DNA of 64,000 nt from Bradyrhizobium frederickii. GTDB taxonomy: Bacteria; Pseudomonadota; Alphaproteobacteria; Rhizobiales; Xanthobacteraceae. Every line of letters starts with the position of its first letter. Within the stretch, counting starts at the first letter, position 1. Both the position numbers and the translations under genes were made by a program. Location: the NCBI RefSeq assembly GCF_004570865.1, contig NZ_SPQS01000009.1, positions 186,001 through 250,000 of the forward strand. Direction: 5' to 3'. This document shows, piece after piece, positions 36,590 through 45,341 of the stretch. The notes beneath the pieces are model-generated. The model was not told the DNA's origin. It ran no database searches and worked only from the letters and a program-made list of their open reading frames with translations.

Positions 36590-37381
36590 ATGGCTTTTGC
36601 ACGCGGCAAGGATGCCGAGATCTATTACGAAGTTCACGGGCACGGTACGCCGGTTTTGCTCTCGGCCGGCATGGGCGGCAGCGGCTCGTTCTGGGCGCCG
36701 CAGCTGGATGCGCTCACCGAGCGCCATCAGGTCATTCTCTATGATCACGTCGGCACCGGCCGCAGCGCACGAAGCGATCGCAGCATCGCCGGCATGGCGG
36801 ACGACATCGCCAGCGTGCTCGACCATGCAAACGTCGGTGCCGCGCATGTCGTCGGCCACGCCATCGGCGGCATTGTCGGCATGGAGCTGGCGCTGCGTCA
36901 TCCGAAACGCCTACGCAGCCTCACCATCGTCAACGGCTGGGGCCGCGCCGATCCGTTCCTGCGGCGCTGCTTCGAGATCCGGAAAGCGCTGCTCAACCAG
37001 TCCGGACCGCAAGCCTATGTGCGCGCGCAGCCGCTGTTCCTCTATCCGCCGCAATGGATCTCCGAGAACATCGTCCATCTCGACGCGGAGGAAGAACGCA
37101 TCCTGAAACACTTCCCCTCCGTCGCGACGATGAACCAGCGCATCGACATGTTCCTGGCATTCGAGGGCGGCCGGCGCCTCAAAGAGATCAACGTACCCAC
37201 GCTGCTGTCGTCCGCAAAGGACGACGCGCTGGTACCGGCCTATCTCACCCGCGAGCTTGCCGCTTCCATTCCCGGTGCGCGCGTGCACGAGGTGGGTTGG
37301 GGGGCGCATGCCTTCAGCGTGGTCACACCGAATATCTTCAACGACACGCTGCTCGACTTCTGCAGGGAGGTGGACCGATGA
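36590..37381 (+). CDS. rutD: RutD-like alpha/beta hydrolase (aminoacrylate hydrolase)
   Basis: 263 residues, alpha/beta-hydrolase fold. The nucleophile elbow reads VVGHAIGGIVG: as in E. coli RutD, the serine of GxSxG is replaced by Ala. Other RutD-like stretches are SGSFWAPQLDALTER, QPLFLYPPQWISENI and RRCFEIRKALL. It is thought to speed aminoacrylate breakdown. The stop overlaps the ATPase start (ATGA). ATG at 36590 is the first after the permease gene. Confidence 0.88.
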   Translation: MAFARGKDAEIYYEVHGHGTPVLLSAGMGGSGSFWAPQLDALTERHQVILYDHVGTGRSARSDRSIAGMADDIASVLDHANVGAAHVVGHAIGGIVGMELALRHPKRLRSLTIVNGWGRADPFLRRCFEIRKALLNQSGPQAYVRAQPLFLYPPQWISENIVHLDAEEERILKHFPSVATMNQRIDMFLAFEGGRRLKEINVPTLLSSAKDDALVPAYLTRELAASIPGARVHEVGWGAHAFSVVTPNIFNDTLLDFCREVDR

Positions 37382-38187
37382 ACGCGCTCGCGCAGAATAT
37401 TGCAGGCTCGGAGCTGATCGTGCTGCGCGCCGAGAATGTCGGCGTCACCTTCGAAGGCGCCGGCCATCCGGTCGAGGCGATCCGCAAGGTGGATTTCGAG
37501 CTGCGCCGCGGCGAGACGCTCGCGATCGTCGGCCCCTCCGGCTGCGGTAAGTCCACGCTGTTCAACGCCATCGCCGGCCTGCTGCGGCCGACCCGAGGCC
37601 ATGTCGAGGTCGGTGGCCGCCGCGTCGACGACGCCGCGGGCCATGTCGGCTACATGCTGCAGAAGGATCTGCTGCTGCCGTGGCGCAGCGTGCTCGACAA
37701 CGTCATGCTCGGGCTGGAGATCCGCAAAACGCCGAAGTCGCGCGCGAGAGAGATCGCGCTGGGGCTGATCAAGGCCTATGGCCTCGCCGGCTTCGAACAG
37801 GCCAAGCCCGCGGCGCTCTCCGGCGGCATGCGCCAACGCGTCGCCATCATGCGCACGCTCGCGTTCGATCCCGAAGTGATCCTGCTCGACGAGCCGTTCT
37901 CGGCGCTCGACTTCCAGACGCGCCTGCTGATGCAGGCCGACGTCTCCCGCATCATCGCCGAGCGCGGCAAGAGCGCGATCCTCGTCACTCACGATATCGG
38001 CGAAGCCATCGCCATGGCCGACCGCGTGCTGGTGCTGAGCGCACGGCCCGCCACGGTGCGCGCGCTACACGTGATCGAGTTGCCGCGGGAGGGCCGCGAT
38101 CCCGCCGCGCTGCGCACCGATACAGCGTTCCAGCATTATTTTGCTAAGATCTGGGCCGACCTGGAGAAGCCTGCCGGCGTCGCGTGA
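37378..38187 (+). CDS. ABC transporter ATP-binding protein (SsuB/TauB type)
   Basis: 269 residues. Walker A GPSGCGKST, signature LSGGMRQR, Walker B VILLDEPFSALD and the H-loop VTHDIGEA are all present. Same subfamily as nitrate/taurine/sulfonate importers. Final gene of the operon. Start overlaps the rutD stop by 4 bases, and the stop lies 116 bp before the tRNA-Arg gene. Confidence 0.92.
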   Translation: MNALAQNIAGSELIVLRAENVGVTFEGAGHPVEAIRKVDFELRRGETLAIVGPSGCGKSTLFNAIAGLLRPTRGHVEVGGRRVDDAAGHVGYMLQKDLLLPWRSVLDNVMLGLEIRKTPKSRAREIALGLIKAYGLAGFEQAKPAALSGGMRQRVAIMRTLAFDPEVILLDEPFSALDFQTRLLMQADVSRIIAERGKSAILVTHDIGEAIAMADRVLVLSARPATVRALHVIELPREGRDPAALRTDTAFQHYFAKIWADLEKPAGVA

Positions 38188-38303
38188 GGCGAGCCTACCC
38201 CTGTGTCGGGCCGGGCACTCGGGCCTTGAACGTTGTGGCCTTCAATCGGGCAAAAGGCTCAGCGCGAGGAATTGTACGCTGTTCTGCACTGAATGGCCGA
38301 AAA

Positions 38304-38380
38304 TGGCGCGCCCGGAACGATTCGAACGTCCGACCCTCAGATTCGTAGTCTGATGCTCTATCCAGCTGAGCTACGGGCGC
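38304..38380 (-). tRNA. tRNA-Arg (anticodon ACG)
   Basis: 77-base cloverleaf including encoded CCA: acceptor GCGCCCG paired with CGGGCGC, D-arm AGCTCAGCTGGATAGAG, anticodon loop CTACGAA with ACG, T-loop TTCGAAT. The 3' side faces the Rut/ABC module, and a 51-base copy of that part lies at 32235-32285. Confidence 0.97.
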
Positions 38381-38527
38381 GTGTTTCGCAAACAGCGCGG
38401 GCATAGCCCGCGACGCAGCCCCCGGCGGAGCCGGAGGGGGTGCGAAAGAGCGCTCTGACTAACCGCTCTCGTCCCGATTGGCAAGATCCGGAATGGGGGT
38501 ATTTTCGCGCATTTCCGCATCTCAGCT

Positions 38528-38628
38528 CGTCATTCCGGGGCGCGACGAAGTCGCGAGCCCGGAATCCATAACCACCAGCTGGGGTTATGGATTCCGGGCC
38601 TGGCCCTTCGGGCCATCCCGGAATGACG
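38528..38628. repeat. Cloverleaf-type intergenic repeat
   Basis: Ends CGTCAT/ATGACG pair; inside is ATCCATAACC ... GGTTATGGAT with hairpins on both sides (CCGGGGCGCG... and GGCCCTTCGGGCC). Fills the gap between tRNA-Arg and the sensor kinase gene. The rest of the 38188-38671 gap shows nothing else apart from the tRNA. Confidence 0.8.
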
Positions 38629-38671
38629 GACATCATGGGAATCGCCCCGTCATCACTCGGCCGCTGGCCGA

Positions 38672-40165
38672 CTAGGCCCGCTGCCGCTCGTTGCGGATGG
38701 AGAGCAGCTCCACGGGGCGGTCGGGGATCACGATGCGGAAGGTGGCGCCGATGGTGCCTTCGACCAGGTGGATATCGCCGCCATGGGCGCGGACCAGCTC
38801 GGCGGCGATGGCGAGGCCCAGCCCGCTGCCGCCGGGACGCCCGGAGGTCTGGAACGCCTCGAACAGGTGCTCCCTGGTCTTCTGGGGCACGCCGGGACCG
38901 GTGTCGGAGACCTCGATGATCGCGACGGCGCCTTCGCGCTTTCCGGTGATCCGGATCTGCTGCGGGCCGCCGTCGCCGGAGGCATGACTCTCCAGCGCCT
39001 GGGCGGCGTTGCGAACGAGGTTGAGCAGCACCCGGAACAGCTGATCGGGATCGGCATCGACCGCCAGCCCGCGCTCGATCGCGGCGACCCAGGCAATCGA
39101 GGCATCGGAGGCGAGGCCTGCGGTCTCGCGCACCTCCAGCACGACCGGCTCGATCAGGATCATGCGGCGGTCGGGCGCGGCCTCCTGGGCGCGGCCGTAG
39201 GACAGCGTGGACTGGCAGAAGGCGATGGCTCGCTCGAGCGAGCGCACCAGCTTGGGCGCAAAGCGCTGCACCCGCGGATCCGGCACGCTGGCGAGCTGGT
39301 CCGACAGCAGCTGGGCCGAAGCCAGCAGATTGCGCAGATCGTGGTTGATCTTGGACACGGCGAGACCAAGGGCGGCGAGCCGGCTCTTCTGATGCAGCAT
39401 CGACATCAGATCGCGCTGCATGTCCGACAATTCACGCTCGGCGACCCCGATCTCGTCGCTGCGTTGGCTCGGCACGATGATTCCCGCCGAGCTTTCGGGA
39501 TTCTCGTGGAAGCCGACCAGGCTCGCGGTCAGCCGCCGCATCGGGCGCACGAAGAGATAGTGAAGCGCGAGATAGACCAGGCCGGCGGTCAGCGCCGCGA
39601 TGATCAGCGCGACCACCACGAGGTTGCGGGAGAAACGGTACATCTGCTGCCGCAGCGGCAGCTCGTCGGTGACGATCTCCATGAACTGGGCCGTGCCGAC
39701 GCCGGGCCCGACGATCCGGATGGCCTGGTTGCCGGTCTCCAGCATCATCCGGAACGAGCCGGTGATCGCCTCCCACGCCGTCATGTCGCGCAGGTCGATG
39801 TCATGCTCGATGGTGGCTGGAATGTTGTCGCTGGCGAGCAGCCGGCGCTGCTGGCCCATCTTGATGGCAACCGCGCGGGCATTGATGCTCTTCAGAATCT
39901 GGCGCGACAGCGAATCGGGAACCATGCCGAGCGGCGCCGCATCCAACACCAGCGCCGCGGTGTTCGCCGCCGCGACGCGGTCGTTCAGCCGGTTGACCCA
40001 GAAGTTGGCAATGGCGGGCACGTAGAGCAGGACGGCCGCGATCATCACCAGGGGCACGGTCAGCAGCAGCAGCTTGCCCGACAGCCCGAGCCCGCCGCGG
40101 GAGCGCATCACCGGCTGCTCCGGCTGATCCTGATCCTGGATCGGCTGGCGGTCTGTCGCTGCCAC
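38672..40165 (-). CDS. Membrane sensor histidine kinase
   Basis: 497 residues: two membrane spans (about 28-50 and 175-198) around a 120-residue periplasmic sensor, then HAMP, then a HisKA region with His in VSKINHDLRNLLAS and an HATPase domain (N box NLVRNAAQA, DTGPGVP, GGSGLGLAIA). No receiver or partner regulator lies nearby, so it is an orphan sensor in this window. The start is GTG at 40165. Confidence 0.88.
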   Translation of the reverse strand: MAATDRQPIQDQDQPEQPVMRSRGGLGLSGKLLLLTVPLVMIAAVLLYVPAIANFWVNRLNDRVAAANTAALVLDAAPLGMVPDSLSRQILKSINARAVAIKMGQQRRLLASDNIPATIEHDIDLRDMTAWEAITGSFRMMLETGNQAIRIVGPGVGTAQFMEIVTDELPLRQQMYRFSRNLVVVALIIAALTAGLVYLALHYLFVRPMRRLTASLVGFHENPESSAGIIVPSQRSDEIGVAERELSDMQRDLMSMLHQKSRLAALGLAVSKINHDLRNLLASAQLLSDQLASVPDPRVQRFAPKLVRSLERAIAFCQSTLSYGRAQEAAPDRRMILIEPVVLEVRETAGLASDASIAWVAAIERGLAVDADPDQLFRVLLNLVRNAAQALESHASGDGGPQQIRITGKREGAVAIIEVSDTGPGVPQKTREHLFEAFQTSGRPGGSGLGLAIAAELVRAHGGDIHLVEGTIGATFRIVIPDRPVELLSIRNERQRA

Positions 40166-40358
40166 GAAATTCGCCCTCGCTGCCTGGCGGGTGAAGGATT
40201 GGCGGTAGAAGGATGCGACCCGGCCCCGGCCCGGTCAAATTACAGATCGCTAATCTGCCGAGGTGGGATGTAAGCGCTGATATCGCGAGTCGCCACCTCA
40301 AGGGTTAAAAACCCCGCACAAACAGCGATATTCACGAGAATCGCGCGCTTGTGCGGCG

Positions 40359-40387
40359 TTGACGAAAACAAGGCGCTCGCTTATAAG
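40359..40387 (+). promoter_or_regulatory. Sigma70-type promoter of rpmH-rnpA-yidC
   Basis: TTGACG (-35), a 17-bp spacer and TATAAG (-10), about 140 bp before rpmH. It lies in a 363-bp gap that is otherwise without gene or repeat that I recognise. This is the clearest promoter match in the window. Confidence 0.8.
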
Positions 40388-40528
40388 CCGCGCAAATTGT
40401 CCGCGATGACCCGGTGCGACGCCGGGAGCGGCTCTCTTGGGGCCGGAAAAGGGCCCGTTTTGGGCCGCATCTTCCGGACTTTACCATCAATTCTACAGGC
40501 AAATTGCCCGGTCAGCGGAGAAAAACCC

Positions 40529-40663
40529 GTGAAGCGGACTTATCAACCCAGCAAACTGGTGCGCAAGCGCCGTCACGGCTTCCGTGCCCGTCTCGCCACT
40601 GCCGGCGGCCGCAAGGTTCTCGCCGCCCGCCGCGCGCGCGGTCGCAAGCGTCTGAGCGCCTGA
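40529..40663 (+). CDS. rpmH: Ribosomal protein bL34
   Basis: 44 residues, complete: MKRTYQPSKLVRKRRHGF start and the Arg/Lys-rich tail of bL34 of the large subunit. The start codon is GTG, with GGAG about 10 bases upstream. First gene of the rpmH-rnpA-yidC run. Confidence 0.97.
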   Translation: MKRTYQPSKLVRKRRHGFRARLATAGGRKVLAARRARGRKRLSA

Positions 40664-40690
40664 GCCAGACCCCCTTTTTGGGATTTCATC

Positions 40691-41104
40691 ATGGATCGGC
40701 TGAGGCAGCGGGCGGATTTCCTCGCCGTTGCCAATGGCGCGCGGGTGAATAGTCCCGCGTTCGTCCTGCAAAGCCGTCCCCGCGATGACGGCGGCCCGAT
40801 CCGGATCGGCTTCACCGTTACCAAAAAGAACGGCAACGCTCCCGAGCGCAATCGCATCCGGCGCCGGCTTCGCGAATTGGTGAAGCGGCTCGATCCGGTG
40901 TCGATGCCGCCCCATCATGATTATGTGCTAGTCGGCCGAAGGGACGCGCTCTCGCGCCCCTTCGCCACCATGCTCGACGATCTGCGCATAGCGCTCACGA
41001 AGCCCGCGCGGCATACGGCCAAAGGACCCGCGAAGGGACGCGGCCCCAGGACTGACCATACGAGATCCAGTCCCGCTCCTGCTGCCAGCAGCAAACCCGA
41101 TTGA
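40691..41104 (+). CDS. rnpA: Ribonuclease P protein component
   Basis: 137 residues. RNase P protein fold with the RNR-type motif in NRIRRRLRELVK and GFTVTKKNGNA. It binds the RNA subunit to process tRNA 5' ends. The C-terminal 25 residues are a basic Pro/Ser-rich tail. Between rpmH and yidC in the usual order. Confidence 0.95.
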   Translation: MDRLRQRADFLAVANGARVNSPAFVLQSRPRDDGGPIRIGFTVTKKNGNAPERNRIRRRLRELVKRLDPVSMPPHHDYVLVGRRDALSRPFATMLDDLRIALTKPARHTAKGPAKGRGPRTDHTRSSPAPAASSKPD

Positions 41105-41120
41105 TGACGAGACAATAGTG

Positions 41121-42968
41121 ATGACCGACAATCGCAATACCATCCTCGCCGTCATTCTGTCGGGCCTGGTGCTGATCGCCTGGCAGTATTTCTACAACGT
41201 GCCGCAGATGGAGAAGCAGCGCGCCCAGCAGCAGGCGCAGGCCGAGCTCCAGAAGGGTACGCCGCAGCCGACCGCCTCGGCGACCCCGGGCAGCGCGCCG
41301 CAGCAGCCGGGCAACGCGGCTCAGCCGGCAACGCCGGCCGCGAACCAGGCCCAGCCTGTCGTTGCCCGCGATGCCGCGATCGCGGCCAGCCCGCGCGTCA
41401 AGATCGAGACGCCGCGGATCGCCGGCAGCATCTCATTGAAGGGCGGCCGCATCGACGACATCGCGCTGGTGCAATTCCGCGAAACGGTCGACCCGAAATC
41501 GCCGCCGATCATCCTCTATTCGCCCTCGGGCACCGCCGAGCCCTATTACGCCGAGTTCGGCTGGGTGGCGGCGACGGGCGTGACGGCGAAGCTGCCGGGT
41601 GCGCAGACCGTCTGGCAGCAGGAGGGCAGCGGCAGCCTGACGCCGACGACGCCTGTGGTGCTGAAATGGGACAACGGCGAGGGCCTCACCTTCCGCCGCA
41701 CCATCGCGGTCGACGACCATTATCTCTTCACGGTCAAGGACGAGGTGAGCAATGTCGGCAATGCGCCTGTCACGCTCTATCCGTTCGCGCTGATCTCGCG
41801 CCACGGTGCGCCGCAAGTCTCCGGCTACTACATCCTGCATGAAGGCCTGATCGGCTATCTCGATGGCTTGCAGGAATATGCCTACAAGAAGATCGACGAG
41901 ACCAAGTCGGTGAACTTCAAGGCCACCAATGGCTGGCTCGGCATGACCGACAAGTACTGGGCCTCGGCGCTGCTGCCGGACACCAGCGCGCAGCTTCAGG
42001 CGCGCTTCTCCTCGAACCCGGTCGGCAACGTCCACACCTACCAGACCGACTATCTGCTCGATCCCGTCACCGTTGCGATCGGCGGCACCGCGACCGCGAA
42101 TGCGCGGCTGTTCGCCGGCGCCAAGGAAGCCGGCGTCGTCGGCATCAATTTCCCGCTGGCCGGCCACGGCGGCTACAACAAGGAGCTCGGCCTCAACCAT
42201 TTCGATCTCTTGATCGACTGGGGCTGGTTCCACTTCATCACCAAGCCGATGTTCATCGGCCTCGATTTCTTCTTCCGCTTCTTCGGCAATTTCGGCATCT
42301 CGATCCTGCTCGTGACCGTGATCGTGAAGCTGTTGTTCTTCCCGCTGGCGAACAAGTCCTACGCCTCGATGGCGAAGATGAAGTCGGTCCAGCCGCAGCT
42401 TCAGGCGCTGAAGGAGCGCTTCCCCGACGACAAGGTGAAGCAGCAGCAGGAGATGATGGAGATCTACCGCAAGGAGAAAATCAATCCGGTCGCCGGCTGT
42501 CTCCCCGTGGTGATCCAGATCCCGGTGTTCTTCTCGCTCTACAAGGTGCTGTTCGTCACCATCGAGATGCGGCACGCGCCGTTCTACGGCTGGATCAAGG
42601 ACCTCTCGGCGCCGGACCCGACCAACCTGTTCAACCTGTTCGGGCTGATCCCGTTCGATCCGACCACGATTCCCGTGTTCGGCTATTACCTCGCGCTCGG
42701 CATCTGGCCGATCATCATGGGCATCACGATGTGGTTCCAGATGAAGCTTAACCCGACGCCGCCGGATCCGACGCAGCAGATCATCTTCAACTGGATGCCG
42801 CTGATCTTCACCTTCATGCTGGCAGGCTTCCCCGCGGGCCTCGTGATCTACTGGGCCTGGAACAATTTGCTCTCGGTGATCCAGCAGAGCTACATCATGC
42901 GCCGCAACGGCGTGAAGGTGGAGCTGTTCGACAATCTCAAGGCGACGTTCGCGCGGAAGGCGACGTAG
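41121..42968 (+). CDS. yidC: Membrane protein insertase YidC
   Basis: 615 residues. N-terminal membrane anchor (TILAVILSGLVLIAWQYF), a Gln/Pro/Ala-rich linker, a large periplasmic beta domain and five C-terminal spans with the YidC core (NPVAGCLPVVIQIPVFFSLY). It inserts and folds inner-membrane proteins. ATG at 41121 is preferred to the GTG directly before it. Confidence 0.96.
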   Translation: MTDNRNTILAVILSGLVLIAWQYFYNVPQMEKQRAQQQAQAELQKGTPQPTASATPGSAPQQPGNAAQPATPAANQAQPVVARDAAIAASPRVKIETPRIAGSISLKGGRIDDIALVQFRETVDPKSPPIILYSPSGTAEPYYAEFGWVAATGVTAKLPGAQTVWQQEGSGSLTPTTPVVLKWDNGEGLTFRRTIAVDDHYLFTVKDEVSNVGNAPVTLYPFALISRHGAPQVSGYYILHEGLIGYLDGLQEYAYKKIDETKSVNFKATNGWLGMTDKYWASALLPDTSAQLQARFSSNPVGNVHTYQTDYLLDPVTVAIGGTATANARLFAGAKEAGVVGINFPLAGHGGYNKELGLNHFDLLIDWGWFHFITKPMFIGLDFFFRFFGNFGISILLVTVIVKLLFFPLANKSYASMAKMKSVQPQLQALKERFPDDKVKQQQEMMEIYRKEKINPVAGCLPVVIQIPVFFSLYKVLFVTIEMRHAPFYGWIKDLSAPDPTNLFNLFGLIPFDPTTIPVFGYYLALGIWPIIMGITMWFQMKLNPTPPDPTQQIIFNWMPLIFTFMLAGFPAGLVIYWAWNNLLSVIQQSYIMRRNGVKVELFDNLKATFARKAT

Positions 42969-43015
42969 GTCCCTCACGATCGCGCCCCGTCATGCGGGGC
43001 GCAAGAGCCTCCACA

Positions 43016-43107
43016 TCGTCATGCCCGGGCTCGTCCCGGGCATCCACGTTTTGGAAGCGCGCCCAGTAACAAGACGTGGATGGCCGGGACGAGCCCGGCC
43101 ATGACGA
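43016..43107. repeat. Cloverleaf-type intergenic repeat
   Basis: Outer TCGTCAT/ATGACGA, then hairpin GCCCGGG-CTCGT-CCCGGGC, ATCCACG ... CGTGGAT inner stem, then hairpin GGCCGGG-ACGAG-CCCGGCC. A separate hairpin (GCGCCCCG/CGGGGCGC, 42982-43002) follows yidC just before it and may end its transcript. Confidence 0.85.
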
Positions 43108-43124
43108 AAGGATAGAGTCTTCGC

Positions 43125-43778
43125 ATGACCGACGACAAAGATGCGAAGCTGATCGAGGCCGGGCGCAAGCTGTTCGCCCGCGACTGGCAGTTCATCTGGG
43201 CCTCGCCCTCGATCCAGACGCTGCCGCCGATGGCGGGGCTGGAGGTCGCCTTTGCCGGCCGCTCCAATGTCGGCAAGTCGAGCCTGATCAACGCCCTCAC
43301 GGGGCGCAACGCGCTGGCGCGCACCTCGCACACGCCGGGCCGCACCCAGGAGCTGATCTTCTTCGAGGTCCCAGGGAAGTCCGACCTGCGTCTCGTCGAC
43401 ATGCCCGGCTACGGCTATGCCAAGGCACCGAAGAGCCAGGTCGCGTCCTGGACCGAGCTGATCCACAAATTCCTGCTCGGACGCGCCTCGCTCGCCCGCG
43501 TCTACGTGCTGATCGACGCGCGCCATGGCCTCAAGGACGTCGATCTCGAAGTCCTGGGCACGCTCGACCGCTCCGCCGTCAGCTACCAGATCGTGCTGAC
43601 CAAGGCCGATCAGGTGAAGGCGTCCGAGTTGCAGGCGCGCATCGCCGAGACCGAGGCTGCGCTGGCCAAACATCCGGCCGCGTTCCCGAACGTGCTCGCG
43701 ACATCGTCACGCAGCTCGACCGGCATGGAGAGCCTGCGCGCCGCGATGGCGAAGCTGCTGGAAGAGCGGAGCAAGTAA
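43125..43778 (+). CDS. engB: Ribosome-biogenesis GTPase YihA/EngB
   Basis: 217 residues, one GTPase domain with G1 GRSNVGKSS, G3 DMPGYG, G4 TKAD. Acts in large-subunit assembly. Stop overlaps the next start by one base (TAATG). Downstream of yidC and the repeat, upstream of a DUF423 gene. Confidence 0.95.
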   Translation: MTDDKDAKLIEAGRKLFARDWQFIWASPSIQTLPPMAGLEVAFAGRSNVGKSSLINALTGRNALARTSHTPGRTQELIFFEVPGKSDLRLVDMPGYGYAKAPKSQVASWTELIHKFLLGRASLARVYVLIDARHGLKDVDLEVLGTLDRSAVSYQIVLTKADQVKASELQARIAETEAALAKHPAAFPNVLATSSRSSTGMESLRAAMAKLLEERSK

Positions 43779-44143
43779 TGGCGGCCCATCGCCTCCTGAT
43801 TGGGCTTGCCGGATTGATGGGCGCCGCCGGCGTCGCGCTGGCCGCGGTCGCCGCCCACGGCGCGGATGCGAGCCGGCTGGCCACGGCGAGCACCATGCTG
43901 CTGTTTCATGCAACCGCCATACTCGCCGTGATCGCCGTGCTCGCGCGCGGCCTTCTGCACGGCGGAATTGGCCTCGTCGCCGCGCTCGGCTTGGCGAGCG
44001 GCGCCGCGCTGTTCGCGGGCGACCTCACCTTGCGGCAACATGCCGGCCATTCGCTGTTTCCGATGGCGGCGCCGACCGGCGGAACGATGATGATCGCGGG
44101 CTGGCTGGCGGTGACGCTGGCGGCGGTGGTGGCGAGGAAGTAG
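43778..44143 (+). CDS. DUF423 small membrane protein
   Basis: 121 residues, four predicted membrane helices, with the YgdD/DUF423 pattern (LLIGLAGLMGAAGVALAAVA, HATAILAVIAVL, MAAPTGGTMMIAGWL). Function unknown. Its ATG overlaps the engB stop. Confidence 0.85.
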   Translation: MAAHRLLIGLAGLMGAAGVALAAVAAHGADASRLATASTMLLFHATAILAVIAVLARGLLHGGIGLVAALGLASGAALFAGDLTLRQHAGHSLFPMAAPTGGTMMIAGWLAVTLAAVVARK

Positions 44144-44149
44144 CGCTCT

Positions 44150-44181
44150 CTCTTACCCTCCCCCTCCAGGGAGGGTAAGAG
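44150..44181. repeat. Perfect hairpin (terminator-like)
   Basis: Arms of 13 bases, CTCTTACCCTCCC and GGGAGGGTAAGAG, loop CCTCCA. It follows the DUF423 gene and precedes argB; no T-run, but a strong stop or processing structure. Confidence 0.7.
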
Positions 44182-44256
44182 CGAACACCACGCTTTGCGC
44201 CGCGCCCGCCAATCGGATAGAACGCGCACCGACCGTTCCGCCAGCGAGACCGCGAC

Positions 44257-45144
44257 ATGACCGACATCTCCCCGCTCGACCAGGCCCGCATCCTGTCCGA
44301 AGCGCTGCCGCACATGCAGCAATATGACGAGGAAACCATCGTCATCAAATATGGCGGCCATGCCATGGGCGACGAGGAGACCGCCAAGAACTTTGCCCGC
44401 GACATCGTGCTGCTCGAGCAGACTGCGATCAATCCCGTCGTGGTGCATGGCGGCGGACCGCAGATCGCGACCATGCTGAAGCGCCTCGGCATCCAGTCGG
44501 AATTCGCGGCCGGCCTGCGCATCACCGATGCCGCGACCATCGAGATCGTCGAGATGGTGCTCGCCGGCTCGGTCAACAAGCAGATCGTCGGCTACATCAA
44601 CGAGGCCGGCGGCAAGGCCGTCGGGCTGTCGGGCAAGGACGGCAACATGGTGAAGGCGTCGAAGACGACGCGCACCATCGTCGATCCGGGCTCGAACATC
44701 GAGAAGGCGATCGATCTCGGCTTCGTCGGCGACCCGGAGAAGGTCGATCTCACGCTGCTCAACCAGCTGATCGGCTACGAGCTGATTCCGGTGCTGGCGC
44801 CGCTCGCGACCTCCAAGGAAGGCCAGACGCTCAACGTCAACGCCGACACCTTTGCCGGTGCGGTCGCCGGCGCGCTGAAGGCGAAGCGCCTGTTGCTGCT
44901 CACCGACGTGCCGGGCGTGCTCGACAAGTCGAAGAAGCTGATCCCGCAATTGTCGGTCAAGGACGCGCGCAAGCTGATCGCCGACGGCACCATTTCCGGC
45001 GGCATGATCCCGAAGGTCGAGACCTGCATCTACGCGCTGGAGCAGGGCGTCGAAGGCGTGGTCATCATCGACGGCAAGATGCAGCACGCAGTGCTGCTCG
45101 AGCTCTTCACCAACCAGGGCACTGGAACGCTGATCCACAAGTGA
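44257..45144 (+). CDS. argB: Acetylglutamate kinase
   Basis: 295 residues. Amino-acid-kinase fold with KYGGHAMGD (phosphate site), VVHGGGPQI and the NADTFAGAVAGALKAKRL region. It phosphorylates N-acetyl-L-glutamate, the second step of arginine synthesis. Near dapD/dapE but not co-transcribed. Confidence 0.96.
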   Translation: MTDISPLDQARILSEALPHMQQYDEETIVIKYGGHAMGDEETAKNFARDIVLLEQTAINPVVVHGGGPQIATMLKRLGIQSEFAAGLRITDAATIEIVEMVLAGSVNKQIVGYINEAGGKAVGLSGKDGNMVKASKTTRTIVDPGSNIEKAIDLGFVGDPEKVDLTLLNQLIGYELIPVLAPLATSKEGQTLNVNADTFAGAVAGALKAKRLLLLTDVPGVLDKSKKLIPQLSVKDARKLIADGTISGGMIPKVETCIYALEQGVEGVVIIDGKMQHAVLLELFTNQGTGTLIHK

Positions 45145-45169
45145 TGCGGAAGACGCCAGGCACGAAAGC

Positions 45170-45294
45170 CGTCATGCCCGGGCTTGTCCCGCCTACGCGG
45201 CCGAAGCCGCTTCGGCGCGGCGAAGGCCCGGGCATCCGCGACCTTTCCTCTCTTGGCAAACGCGTGGATGGCCGGGTCAAGCCCGGCCATGACG
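45170..45294. repeat. Cloverleaf-type intergenic repeat
   Basis: CGTCAT-GCCCGGG ... CCCGGGC-ATCCGCG ... CGTGGAT-GGCCGGG ... CCCGGCC-ATGACG; the first hairpin carries an extra paired insert. It lies between argB and the DUF1036 gene and the reading frame of the latter stays open across it. Confidence 0.8.
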
Positions 45295-45341
45295 AACGGA
45301 GAGAGCGACGACCCAGCCGCTCCCGCCTCACCCGCTTCCTG

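Larger units (their letters stand above)
32235..38352. mobile_element. Putative tRNA-Arg-integrated island carrying the Rut/ABC module
   Basis: Bounded on the left by the 51-bp tRNA 3' copy and on the right by the intact tRNA-Arg gene, with the island adjoining the tRNA 3' end as expected. It contains only LysR, SBP, rutB, rutC, permease, rutD and ATPase, a complete functional set. No integrase or recombinase is left, so if it was mobile it is now fixed or was mobilised by another element. The repeats are seen; the island history is inferred. Confidence 0.55.

Noticed and set aside
41433..42977. 514-codon minus-strand frame opposite yidC
   Set aside because: Antisense shadow of an unmistakable YidC; composition is Arg/His/Val-rich without any recognisable domain.
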